The notes under the pieces: model-generated | The model's database searches: none | What the model was told of the DNA's origin: nothing | Seen by the model: the letters and a program-made list of their open reading frames with translations, nothing else | Shown here: positions 53,901 to 55,312 of the stretch, in pieces | How the letters are laid out: every line of letters starts with the position of its first letter | Position numbering within the stretch: the stretch's first letter is position 1 | Assembly (NCBI GenBank): GCA_905221615.1 | Contig: CAJNDT010002057.1 | Location: 186,001-250,000, forward strand | Origin: Symbiodinium sp. CCMP2592 | Taxonomy: Eukaryota > Sar > Dinophyceae > Suessiales > Symbiodiniaceae | Reading direction: 5' to 3' | Length of the DNA: 64,000 nucleotides | Made by a program: the position numbers and the translations under genes

Positions 53901-54296
53901 AGGGAATTTCTGTAATTACCTAACAGACTTCACCCAATGCAGAGGCTTTGCGGTAGAATTACTTACTCCGGCAACTGCATCCTCATATTGGTACTTCTGA
54001 AAACTAACGGCAAAACATACCTCACTGGATCAGGGATTCAGAACTTAAGCGTGGTGGCTTTTAGGGTGAAGGATTGTAGGGTCGCAACCCCAAACCCCAA
54101 GAGCTTGAAGCCCAAACCCCAAACTCCAACGCCGAAAACCGAAACTTTAAATGACAAACCCTAAACTTAAACTCCATACCCTACATTCCTTGCAACAGCT
54201 TGCAGGCCTCCACTTGCCGCTTCCGAAGGAAACCTGCCTCGGCCTGCGCCACTTCCACGACCTGCTTCACCTGGCTGCCGAGAGACTCCAAGATCC
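11816..54296 (-). CDS. SMC4: SMC4, condensin core ATPase (3' part of a 50+ exon gene)
   Basis: SMC4 pairs with SMC2 to form the ATP-driven ring of condensin, which compacts chromosomes. I assembled 50 exons on the minus strand by reading family motifs and checking that reading phase carries across every junction. In order they give the pre-hinge coiled coil, the hinge (GVYGRLGDLGSINKK; then GLIDASGTMSGGG), the return coiled coil, KPNLGAIE, YQMITLGGDAELEL, DTLDPFNEGIHFSVRPPKK, the ABC signature LSGGEKT, Walker B/D-loop LYFMDEIDAALD, SLRNHMFELAD and a stop. These strings separate SMC4 from SMC1, SMC2 and SMC3. Exons average about 51 nt and introns about 815 nt. By my placement donors are about 29 GC, 13 GA and 7 GT, with roughly ten ambiguous; 47 of 50 acceptors read AG|G. 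The N-terminal ATPase lobe (Walker A) and start codon lie outside, presumably right of the retrotransposon. Identity is near certain; individual boundaries are less so. Confidence 0.96.
12152..12364. repeat. Hairpin element, family D, carrying a nested family-A element
   Basis: Outer arms AAGGGCCCATGTACTCATAC / GGGTACATGGACCCTT. The family-A copy at 12210-12311 sits inside, so D is older than A at this site. Confidence 0.75.
12210..12311. repeat. Hairpin element, family A
   Basis: Arms GGGAGTTTCTGAAAATCGGG / CTATCTTCGGAAACTCCC, about 102 bp. Confidence 0.85.
12851..12876 (-). CDS. SMC4: SMC4 exon 49 (microexon)
   Basis: Reads (M)FELADLLV(G). Leucine replaces the usual arginine in FELADRLVG. 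Acceptor TGAG|G, donor GC. Confidence 0.94.
13217..13250. repeat. (TA)n-rich microsatellite in SMC4 intron
   Basis: tatatatata with catata interruptions. Confidence 0.8.
13600..13649 (-). CDS. SMC4: SMC4 exon 48 (H-loop region)
   Basis: Reads ERTKNAQFIVISLRNH(M). Acceptor TGCAG|G, donor AT|GC. Confidence 0.97.
13979..14060 (-). CDS. SMC4: SMC4 exon 47 (Walker B and D-loop)
   Basis: Reads (R)PTPLYFMDEIDAALDFRN then VSIIANYIK. L-Y-F-M-D-E is Walker B with the catalytic glutamate; I-D-A-A-L-D is the D-loop. Acceptor CCAG|A, donor GA. Confidence 0.98.
14747..14796 (-). CDS. SMC4: SMC4 exon 46 (ABC signature, second half)
   Basis: Reads EKTLASLSLVFALHHY(R). Acceptor TGAG|G, donor AG|GC in phase 2. 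Confidence 0.97.
15972..16003 (-). CDS. SMC4: SMC4 exon 45 (ABC signature, first half)
   Basis: Reads (S)WKQITNLSGG. The ABC signature L-S-G-G-E is split across the next intron. Acceptor CGAG|G, donor GGC|GC. Confidence 0.97.
16496..16556 (-). CDS. SMC4: SMC4 exon 44 (C-terminal lobe)
   Basis: Reads VDTLDPFNEGIHFSVRPPKK(S). Acceptor CCCAG|G, donor GC in phase 1. Confidence 0.97.
17478..17525 (-). CDS. SMC4: SMC4 exon 43 (C-terminal lobe)
   Basis: Reads EMYQMITLGGDAELEL. T-L-G-G-D-A-E-L-E-L is SMC4-specific. Acceptor TGAG|G, donor GTGGGC. Confidence 0.97.
17833..17949. repeat. Hairpin element, family B
   Basis: Left end GGGTCATGGGACTTGGCAAC, right end aaagtcccatgatcctcc; internal ttataaccctac shared with other copies. 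Confidence 0.8.
18257..18285 (-). CDS. SMC4: SMC4 exon 42 (microexon)
   Basis: Reads (G)FSVISMKLK, the G-F-x-x-I-x-x-K-L-K motif. Acceptor GGAG|G, donor GA. Phase 1 entry fits exon 41. Confidence 0.94.
18882..18939 (-). CDS. SMC4: SMC4 exon 41
   Basis: Reads DARRTLERLRQQRMKEFME(G), the L-R-x-x-R-x-x-E-F-M helix of SMC4. Acceptor GAAG|G, donor GA in phase 1. Confidence 0.95.
19396..19464 (-). CDS. SMC4: SMC4 exon 40
   Basis: Reads DFRRADGEHRARLGDYEQVH then NAR, aligning with the YxxKxxxYxxRxxELxxV helix. Acceptor TGCAG|G, donor GA. Confidence 0.9.
19850..20225. repeat. Low-complexity ACATA/CACA-rich tract in SMC4 intron
   Basis: Dense imperfect acatac, cacaca and tgtata motifs over about 370 bp. 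No gene. Confidence 0.7.
20749..20790 (-). CDS. SMC4: SMC4 exon 39
   Basis: Reads ANIKNLKPNLGAIE. K-P-N-L-G-A-I is diagnostic for SMC4. Acceptor AAAG|G, donor GAG|GC. Confidence 0.95.
20994..21095. repeat. Hairpin element, family A
   Basis: Arms GGGAGTTTCTGAAAATAAGG / CCTATTTTCGGAAACTCCC. Confidence 0.88.
21153..21261. repeat. Hairpin element, family F
   Basis: Arms CCCAGAGAGCCCAATACCCC / GGGGTATTGGGCTCTCTGGG are a near-perfect 20-base inverted pair. Confidence 0.9.
21492..22406. repeat. GGATCCGTTTT array forming a large inverted repeat
   Basis: Left half is built of GGATCCGTTTT-like 10-11-mers; from about 21998 the same unit runs as CCAAAACGGATCC. A GC-rich cassette (gggccccagcccc ... tccctcgagagggatcc) occurs at about 21573-21710 and 21799-21930 directly, and at about 22120-22245 inverted. 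It sits in the SMC4 intron between exons 38 and 39. Open frames of 200-300 codons on both strands are by-products of the stop-poor repeat. Confidence 0.93.
22877..22918 (-). CDS. SMC4: SMC4 exon 38
   Basis: Reads VPRDEVEDRIATLE, matching the I-x-x-L-E helix before KPNLGAI. Acceptor CGCAG|G, donor GAG|GC. The next intron holds the large GGATCCGTTTT array. Confidence 0.9.
23054..23137. repeat. Short hairpin element (singleton)
   Basis: Arms GCTCCATAGTAGTTCCTTTT / AAAAAGGAACTACTA...CTATGGAGC, 84 bp. Confidence 0.8.
23493..23592. repeat. Hairpin element, family A
   Basis: Arms GGGAGTTTCCGAAAATTAGG / CCCTATTTTCGGAGACTCCC. Confidence 0.88.
23710..23763 (-). CDS. SMC4: SMC4 exon 37
   Basis: Reads ELARKAVAEELSEKELGK, in the region linking coil and C-terminal lobe. 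Acceptor GTCAG|G, donor AAG|GC. Confidence 0.86.
24112..24160 (-). CDS. SMC4: SMC4 exon 36 (return coiled coil)
   Basis: Reads (K)KELREAAGSAGKLEEL. Acceptor CTCAG|G; donor GC, or an earlier GA, both in phase 0. Confidence 0.8.
25773..25840. repeat. 21-bp higher-order telomere-like array
   Basis: Three copies of ACCCTAAACCCTAAACCCTGA, i.e. two perfect CCCTAAA units plus one variant CCCTGAA. Confidence 0.88.
25862..25917 (-). CDS. SMC4: SMC4 exon 35 (return coiled coil)
   Basis: Reads EKTRTLRELHSRMSACKG(K). Acceptor GGCAG|G, donor AA|GA in phase 2, or GAG|GA slightly later. Its donor side runs into the 21-bp telomere-like array at 25773-25840. Confidence 0.85.
25969..26060. repeat. Short hairpin element (singleton)
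   Basis: Long near-perfect arms: CCTTAACCCGGAATAACCTA and onward pairs with its complement ending ...TAGGTTATTCAGGGTTAAGG; about 33 bp per arm. Confidence 0.85.
26395..26432. repeat. (GT)n microsatellite in SMC4 intron
   Basis: gcgtgtgtgtgtgtgtgt-type run next to exon 34. Confidence 0.8.
26445..26504 (-). CDS. SMC4: SMC4 exon 34 (return coiled coil)
   Basis: Reads VIKKASDFKSQEVDFVNELE. Acceptor CCCAG|G, donor GAG|GC. Confidence 0.86.
27264..27320 (-). CDS. SMC4: SMC4 exon 33 (return coiled coil)
   Basis: Reads ESMSAKDAVLEKLKDQRDE. Acceptor GAAG|G; donor GT, or a GC nine bases on. Confidence 0.83.
28316..28394 (-). CDS. SMC4: SMC4 exon 32 (return coiled coil)
   Basis: Reads KLKEEHSKLDDKAEVVLNEY then NKMRLG. 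LxDKAAEVV-type coil of SMC4. Acceptor CCCAG|G; donor taken as GT, alternatives exist upstream. Confidence 0.87.
28419..28560. repeat. AT-rich (TAA)n-like tract
   Basis: aataataat/gtaata repeats over about 140 bp just upstream of exon 32's acceptor, in gene sense. Confidence 0.85.
28985..29058. repeat. (TA)n(CA)n(TA)n microsatellite
   Basis: tatatatat, cacacacac, tatatatat in series. Confidence 0.88.
29200..29222 (-). CDS. SMC4: SMC4 exon 31 (microexon)
   Basis: Reads GEEKKLK(S). Acceptor CGCAG|G, donor GC in phase 2. Another frame (RGEEAEVAKQQ) is also coil-like but breaks phase with exon 30. Confidence 0.68.
29698..29736 (-). CDS. SMC4: SMC4 exon 30 (return coiled coil)
   Basis: Reads AEGNAKAAADEFK. 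Acceptor GAGAG|G, donor AAG|GC. Strong CCCTAAA/TTTAGGG flanks. Confidence 0.8.
30414..30521. repeat. Hairpin element, family E
   Basis: Ends CATGGGTGGTTGTCACAATT / AATTTTGACAACTACTCACATG, core gtataatacggcacctaata. Confidence 0.85.
30990..31413 (-). pseudogene. Unidentified ORF block, probably frameshifted
   Basis: A GC-richer, repeat-free 420-bp block inside the SMC4 intron between exons 29 and 30. Frame one (31413 to 31087) gives 108 codons with LQDVQEVLRILLMDLRNILR near its start. A second frame, open from 31277 to 30990, ends with NLKDVFKLINTIGEAFENQD before a stop. The two overlap out of frame, suggesting a decayed coding insertion. I do not recognise the family, and it does not fit SMC4. 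Confidence 0.3.
31772..31809 (-). CDS. SMC4: SMC4 exon 29 (return coiled coil)
   Basis: Reads (C)KKALLDADNMAE. Acceptor TGAG|G. Several phase-0 donors lie within 15 bases, so the end is approximate. Confidence 0.75.
32128..32164 (-). CDS. SMC4: SMC4 exon 28 (return coiled coil)
   Basis: Reads EATKKCEDMRHK(C). Acceptor TGCAG|G, donor GC in phase 1. Confidence 0.82.
33092..33143 (-). CDS. SMC4: SMC4 exon 27 (return coiled coil)
   Basis: Reads IMNIGGEELKQAKAKLE, matching the I-x-x-I coil segment of SMC4. Acceptor CAAG|G, donor GAG|GC. Confidence 0.88.
33355..33470. repeat. Purine-rich GAGCAA/GAGCAG imperfect repeat
   Basis: About 18 diverged hexamer-like units with a strong purine bias on the + strand, in the intron after exon 26. 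Confidence 0.75.
33546..33679. repeat. Hairpin element, family B (long-arm variant)
   Basis: Arms ACTTGGAGGGTCGGGGGACT / CGTCCCTGACCCTCCAAGT. Confidence 0.87.
33839..33864 (-). CDS. SMC4: SMC4 exon 26 (microexon)
   Basis: Reads VVEEEVRD(L), aligning with the VExEVKxL coil segment. Acceptor GGCAG|G, donor GC. Confidence 0.84.
34528..34636. repeat. Hairpin element, family C
   Basis: Arms CCCAAAGGGTCCTAAGTACC / GTACATAGGACCCTTTGGG. Confidence 0.88.
34856..34909 (-). CDS. SMC4: SMC4 exon 25 (return coiled coil)
   Basis: Reads KLIESRSDELNTIMEQHQ. Acceptor GGAG|A keeps phase; an AG|G seven bases upstream does not. Donor CAG|GC. Confidence 0.83.
35030..35080 (-). CDS. SMC4: SMC4 exon 24 (return coiled coil)
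   Basis: Reads AKCPQRKQQAETVKELE. Acceptor AAAG|G, donor GAG|GTAGGC. Confidence 0.82.
35241..35292 (-). CDS. SMC4: SMC4 exon 23 (return coiled coil)
   Basis: Reads (V)LKVPQLTSEEKAKIKQS. Acceptor TGAG|G, donor GC. Confidence 0.85.
35690..35738. repeat. (CA)n microsatellite
   Basis: cacacacaca with interruptions in an SMC4 intron. Confidence 0.85.
36382..36425 (-). CDS. SMC4: SMC4 exon 22 (return coiled coil)
   Basis: Reads AYEGRLKSSAASAE(V). Acceptor TGCAG|G, donor GC in phase 2 (fits the next exon). Confidence 0.83.
36651..36783. repeat. Hairpin element, family D (diverged)
   Basis: Left gggtccatga, right ATGAGTACATGGACCCT, with telomere-like text inserted in its left part. Confidence 0.55.
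37063..37120 (-). CDS. SMC4: SMC4 exon 21 (return coiled coil)
   Basis: Reads (R)TCTMDVNALKKQSEEGPKS. Acceptor CTCAG|G, donor taken as GT. Confidence 0.83.
37976..38155. repeat. 60-bp tandem repeat, three copies
   Basis: Period exactly 60: TTTCCCGGAAACCTCAAAA and gagtccctaaaccctag recur at offsets of 60 from about 37981, 38041 and 38101. It lies just downstream of exon 20's donor, in gene sense, and includes CCCTAAA text. Confidence 0.9.
38216..38277 (-). CDS. SMC4: SMC4 exon 20 (return coiled coil)
   Basis: Reads ALDEALNSTDREIPELELRE(R). Acceptor CACAG|G, donor AG|GC. A clean example of CCCTAAA text upstream of the exon and TTTAGGG text downstream, in gene sense. Confidence 0.88.
39102..39152 (-). 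CDS. SMC4: SMC4 exon 19 (return coiled coil)
   Basis: Reads AYEEANAQLMQLRQERE. Acceptor GGCAG|G, donor GAG|GC. Confidence 0.88.
39669..39813. repeat. Decayed partial copies of the 3' end of SMC4 exon 18
   Basis: ctcctgaaagaacttcttga at about 39784 is almost identical to the exon 18 tail and donor at 40043-40063; weaker copies (ggacgcacttcttgac, ggacgaacttcttat) lie near 39682 and 39730. Confidence 0.65.
39865..40038. repeat. Higher-order telomere-like array
   Basis: Mixed units CCCTAAA, CCCTGAA, CCCTCAA and CCCTAAATTCTGAA. The phrase CCCTAAATTCTGAACCCTAA recurs at least four times. Confidence 0.88.
40046..40094 (-). CDS. SMC4: SMC4 exon 18 (return coiled coil)
   Basis: Reads (R)ASVSKYSQEEVKKFVQ. 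Acceptor GCCAG|G, donor taken as GA. Partial copies of its 3' end lie at 39669-39813 (see findings). Confidence 0.9.
40153..40301. repeat. Hairpin element, family B (long-arm variant)
   Basis: Arms ACTTGGAGGGTCGGGGGGGG / GTCCCCCGACCCTCCAAGT. Confidence 0.86.
40946..41043. repeat. Hairpin element, family B
   Basis: Ends GGTCATGGGACTTAGTAACT / CTTACTAAGTCCCATGATCC. Confidence 0.86.
41128..41202 (-). CDS. SMC4: SMC4 exon 17 (hinge end)
   Basis: Reads LAGGLIDASGTMSGGGGKVA then SGGM(R). S-G-T-M-S-G-G-G is the conserved end of SMC hinges. Acceptor CCCAG|G, donor AG|GC. Confidence 0.97.
41411..41517. repeat. Hairpin element, family D
   Basis: Ends TAAGGGTCCATGTGCC / GGATACATGGACCGTTA. Confidence 0.7.
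41584..41697. repeat. Hairpin element, family G
   Basis: Arms CAGTAGAAGCCAGAAAGTTG / CAACTTTCTGGGGTTCACTA. Confidence 0.85.
42449..42552. repeat. Hairpin element, family A
   Basis: Arms GGGAGTTTCGGAAAATGAGG / CCAAATTTTCGGAAACTCCC; starts about 40 bases inside the intron after exon 16. Confidence 0.88.
42593..42639 (-). CDS. SMC4: SMC4 exon 16 (hinge)
   Basis: Reads ATRIGLQGRTRHRVV(T), the R-x-R-V-V-T strand. Acceptor AAAG|G, donor GA in phase 2. Confidence 0.94.
43228..43336. repeat. Hairpin element, family C
   Basis: Arms CCCAAAGGGTCCAAAGTATC / GTACTTTGGACCCTTTGGG; close to the exon 15 donor. Confidence 0.88.
43361..43385 (-). CDS. SMC4: SMC4 exon 15 (hinge microexon)
   Basis: Reads (T)LVAKDLEQ. 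Acceptor CCCAG|G, donor GC. A family-C hairpin element begins 25 bases into the next intron. Confidence 0.94.
43775..43911. repeat. Hairpin element (singleton)
   Basis: Arms ATCCTTAAGGGAGGGGGG / CACCCTCCCTTAAGGAT, core rich in ccctaaggat/ctccctagt; about 38 bases inside the intron after exon 14. Confidence 0.8.
43949..43978 (-). CDS. SMC4: SMC4 exon 14 (hinge microexon)
   Basis: Reads AAFFFAVGN(T), the A-F-x-F-A-x-x-x-T helix of the hinge. Acceptor TACAG|A is one of the few not followed by G. Donor GC in phase 2. Confidence 0.93.
44078..44101 (-). CDS. SMC4: SMC4 exon 13 (hinge microexon)
   Basis: Reads (R)LVDLIEP(A). Acceptor GCCAG|G. The donor is either GA at 44077 or GC three bases later; both keep phase. 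Confidence 0.88.
44141..44275. repeat. Hairpin element, family B (decayed long-arm variant)
   Basis: Left TCGGAGGGTCGGGAGACTTA, right gtagtaagcgcccgaccca. Confidence 0.7.
44321..44405. repeat. Hairpin element, family I
   Basis: Arms GTCCCCATTGTAGTTTA / AACTACAATGGATAC, core accttatagaatcct. Confidence 0.75.
45196..45242 (-). CDS. SMC4: SMC4 exon 12 (hinge)
   Basis: Reads ARNMDSWSGAPENAP(R), matching the PENxPR turn before LxDL. Acceptor TTCAG|G, donor AG|GT in phase 2. Confidence 0.9.
46173..46276. repeat. Hairpin element, family N
   Basis: Ends tatagtggggcttaataa / ttattgaggcccctata. Directly abuts the family-B copy at 46277. Confidence 0.7.
46277..46375. repeat. Hairpin element, family B
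   Basis: Ends CTTGGAGGATCATGGGACGT / ACTAAGTCCTATGATCCGTT. Confidence 0.85.
46465..46605. repeat. Telomere-like tract (GGGTTTAGGGTTGA variants)
   Basis: About 20 consecutive degenerate units of GGGTTTA, GGGTTGA and GGGCTTA. Confidence 0.85.
47607..47648 (-). CDS. SMC4: SMC4 exon 11 (hinge)
   Basis: Reads DLGRTTCICMQKIQ, the hinge beta strand normally ending in LDKI/M. Acceptor TGCAG|G, donor GT. Codon use is unremarkable. Confidence 0.92.
48265..48300 (-). CDS. SMC4: SMC4 exon 10 (hinge)
   Basis: Reads DAQAVIEFVRGQ. Acceptor CTCAG|G. The donor must be GA, because the next exon continues the alignment exactly. Confidence 0.92.
48337..48433. repeat. Hairpin element, family C (decayed)
   Basis: Ends tcgtcctaagtacctgcata / cagctacttaggatccc. 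Confidence 0.6.
49038..49097 (-). CDS. SMC4: SMC4 exon 9 (hinge)
   Basis: Reads DIAVSTACGMLDAIVVESTE, the hinge segment after GRLGDLG. Acceptor GAAG|G, donor GC. Confidence 0.95.
49525..49587 (-). CDS. SMC4: SMC4 exon 8 (hinge start)
   Basis: Reads AGRLKGVYGRLGDLGSINKK plus Y. G-x-Y-G-R-L-G-D-L-G is the diagnostic opening of the SMC4 hinge. Acceptor GGGAG|G, donor GC. Confidence 0.96.
50067..50186. repeat. Hairpin element (singleton)
   Basis: Arms GGCCCAAAAAGGCACATAAG / TTATGTCCTTTTTTGGGTCC with inner gggatatccc palindromes; about 25 bases inside the intron after exon 7. Confidence 0.82.
50211..50258 (-). CDS. SMC4: SMC4 exon 7 (approach to hinge)
   Basis: Reads EHFRGRLIQAVNEQAK, aligning with the RGxLxxA segment that precedes the SMC4 hinge. 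Acceptor GCCAG|G, donor GC (either of two neighbouring GC sites). Confidence 0.87.
50287..50460. repeat. Two partial family-B hairpin copies
   Basis: gaggatcatgggatgtagta at 50287 and ggttcatgggacttagtaag at about 50371 are both left ends; no matching right end follows. Confidence 0.6.
50930..50992 (-). CDS. SMC4: SMC4 exon 6 (coiled coil)
   Basis: Reads VSKDVAAARAKADEARSEFE plus Q. Acceptor CGCAG|G; a second AG|G nine bases in is possible. Donor taken as GA. Confidence 0.82.
51143..51240. repeat. Hairpin element, family N
   Basis: Ends TAGGGGCCTTAAT / TTAGGCCCCTA, with aacaaggaacccc as at 46230. Confidence 0.7.
51560..51577 (-). CDS. SMC4: SMC4 exon 5 (coiled coil microexon)
   Basis: Reads ALFEQF, matching the position of the xxLFxxF motif before the hinge. 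The open frame continues EQLCTQT to 51539, so the donor could be the GA at 51559 (phase 0, used here) or one further on. Confidence 0.6.
51998..52063 (-). CDS. SMC4: SMC4 exon 4 (coiled coil)
   Basis: Reads ERRKMTTEGKDRIKKLATEI then EK. Acceptor TGCAG|G, donor GC. Flanked left by CCCTAAA-type and right by TTTAGGG-type text. Confidence 0.85.
52228..52318. repeat. Hairpin element, family I (decayed)
   Basis: Core taccttgtaggatccta and right arm agcaactccaaataact. Confidence 0.5.
52408..52515. repeat. Hairpin element, family E
   Basis: Ends CATGGGTAGTTGTCAATGTT / AATTTTGTCAACCACCCACATG; its right end is three bases from the exon 3 donor. Confidence 0.86.
52519..52548 (-). CDS. SMC4: SMC4 exon 3 (coiled coil, 30-nt microexon)
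   Basis: Reads EAKDVTKMLK. Acceptor CTCAG|G, donor GA. A family-E hairpin element starts only three bases inside the following intron (52515). Confidence 0.72.
53299..53391 (-). CDS. SMC4: SMC4 exon 2 (coiled coil)
   Basis: Reads ATEQINQLKKEGAECREKLG ... WNGKRP, charged and helical. Acceptor GTGAG|G, donor taken as GA (phase 0 on both sides). Confidence 0.82.
53739..53859. repeat. Hairpin element, family B
   Basis: Arms CTTAAAGGCTCATGGGACTT / AAGTCCCATGAGCCTTTAAAG; a long near-perfect pair. Confidence 0.88.
54208..54296 (-). CDS. SMC4: SMC4 exon 1 of those visible (pre-hinge coiled coil)
   Basis: Reads (x)ILESLGSQVKQVVEVAQ ... FLRKRQVE, a heptad-rich stretch resembling the SMC4 coil just after the N-terminal lobe. 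Acceptor CAG|GG, entry needs one base from an upstream exon. Donor taken as GAG|GC; a GT further on is possible. No upstream exon was found between here and the LTR. Confidence 0.75.
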
Positions 54297-54370
54297 CTGT
54301 AAAGGGATCTAGAAGGGTTCCTTTAAGGGTTCCTAGAACAGATCTATAGGGTTAAGGGTTTAAGGGATTA

Positions 54371-54455
54371 TAATATCCCTTCATTAAGGAATATACCTTA
54401 AACCATATTCATCCTACCACAATTTAAGGTATATTCCCCAATTAAGGGATATTGA
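54371..54455. repeat. Hairpin element, family F (diverged)
   Basis: Arms AATATCCCTTCATTAAGG / CCAATTAAGGGATATT. Confidence 0.7.
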
Positions 54456-54950
54456 AGTCTCTGGCTTTTCAATGGCACGCAACAAGGGTAAAGGTTGGCT
54501 TAGGGCTAAGGCTGTGCGTAGGGTGTTTCACGTGGCTTTTTCAGAGACCCAAAGCAAAATTTCGGGTGTAGGGTTCGGGGTAAGGGTTTGAAGGCTTAAT
54601 TAGGGGCTTAACCTCACCTTTTGAAAGGCAACAAAAGGGTTTTCAGAACGAGTTTATAAAGTTTTCCGTAGCTCATGTATATGGATTTAGATACAGCTGA
54701 AGGCTTCTGTAGCCAAGGCTTTTACAAAGGTGCCCTTCTTTAAACATCGTAGGTGCCTGCCTGTGCAGGTTCTTTCAGTGTTCTATCAGGGCCTGTGTCT
54801 CTGGGCTTGGCAGGCTCATATAGATACAAGAGCTATTTGTTGACAACGTTGGAAATAAGCCACTTCAAGAAATCGACCCCACTTCGCAGTGATGAGTCCA
54901 ACAGCTTGAGTAAGACTCGCAGCTTAAAGCCCTAAACCCCAAAACCCTAA
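54456..54950. other. SMC4 intron segment left of the retrotransposon
   Basis: Mostly unique with some TTTAGGG-like text; the last 25 bases before the LTR are CCCTAAA-type. No convincing SMC4 exon seen. Confidence 0.55.
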
Positions 54951-55244
54951 TGTTGATGCAAGGGTACTGCAGGCTCAGCTCTATCCCCAGCTGAATCATC
55001 CATGATCGCACAGCGAAGGCTCGCACTCGAATTGGTTTTTCGCGAACAAAGACCTGTTTGGTAAGCTGCAATCTTCCTAAGCTTCGAAATGTCATGCTCT
55101 GCATGAAACTGTGCTATGAAGCGTGAATCTGCATGCTGTGGCACTCCGGCCACTGAAGTCCTTGGGCCCTCACGGCCATCTGTCATGCATGCGCTGTGCC
55201 TTCCACATGACATGTCACAGCACCTGGCGTGGGAGCTTTCAACA
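54951..55244 (-). repeat. 3' LTR, complete (294 bp)
   Basis: Bounded on the sense strand by TGTTGA and TCAACA, a six-base inverted terminal match, with the polypurine tract just outside. It contains an open 88-codon frame (55213 to 54947) whose end is the start of gag in the 5' copy. No TATA box is obvious. Confidence 0.93.
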
Positions 55245-55255
55245 CTCCTCCTTGG
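55245..55255 (-). other. Polypurine tract of the retrotransposon
   Basis: Sense strand ccaaggaggag directly before the 3' LTR's TGTTGA, the expected place for plus-strand DNA priming. Confidence 0.8.
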
Positions 55256-55312
55256 ACGTCTCCAAAGACGGCCACGCTTTCATATCTGTAAAGCCAGGGC
55301 ATAATAGACATG

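Noticed and set aside
53971-54000. Candidate SMC4 exon KYQYEDAVAG with a good GTAAGT donor
   Set aside because: Its acceptor is AG|A and it cannot join exons 1 and 2 in phase; left out.
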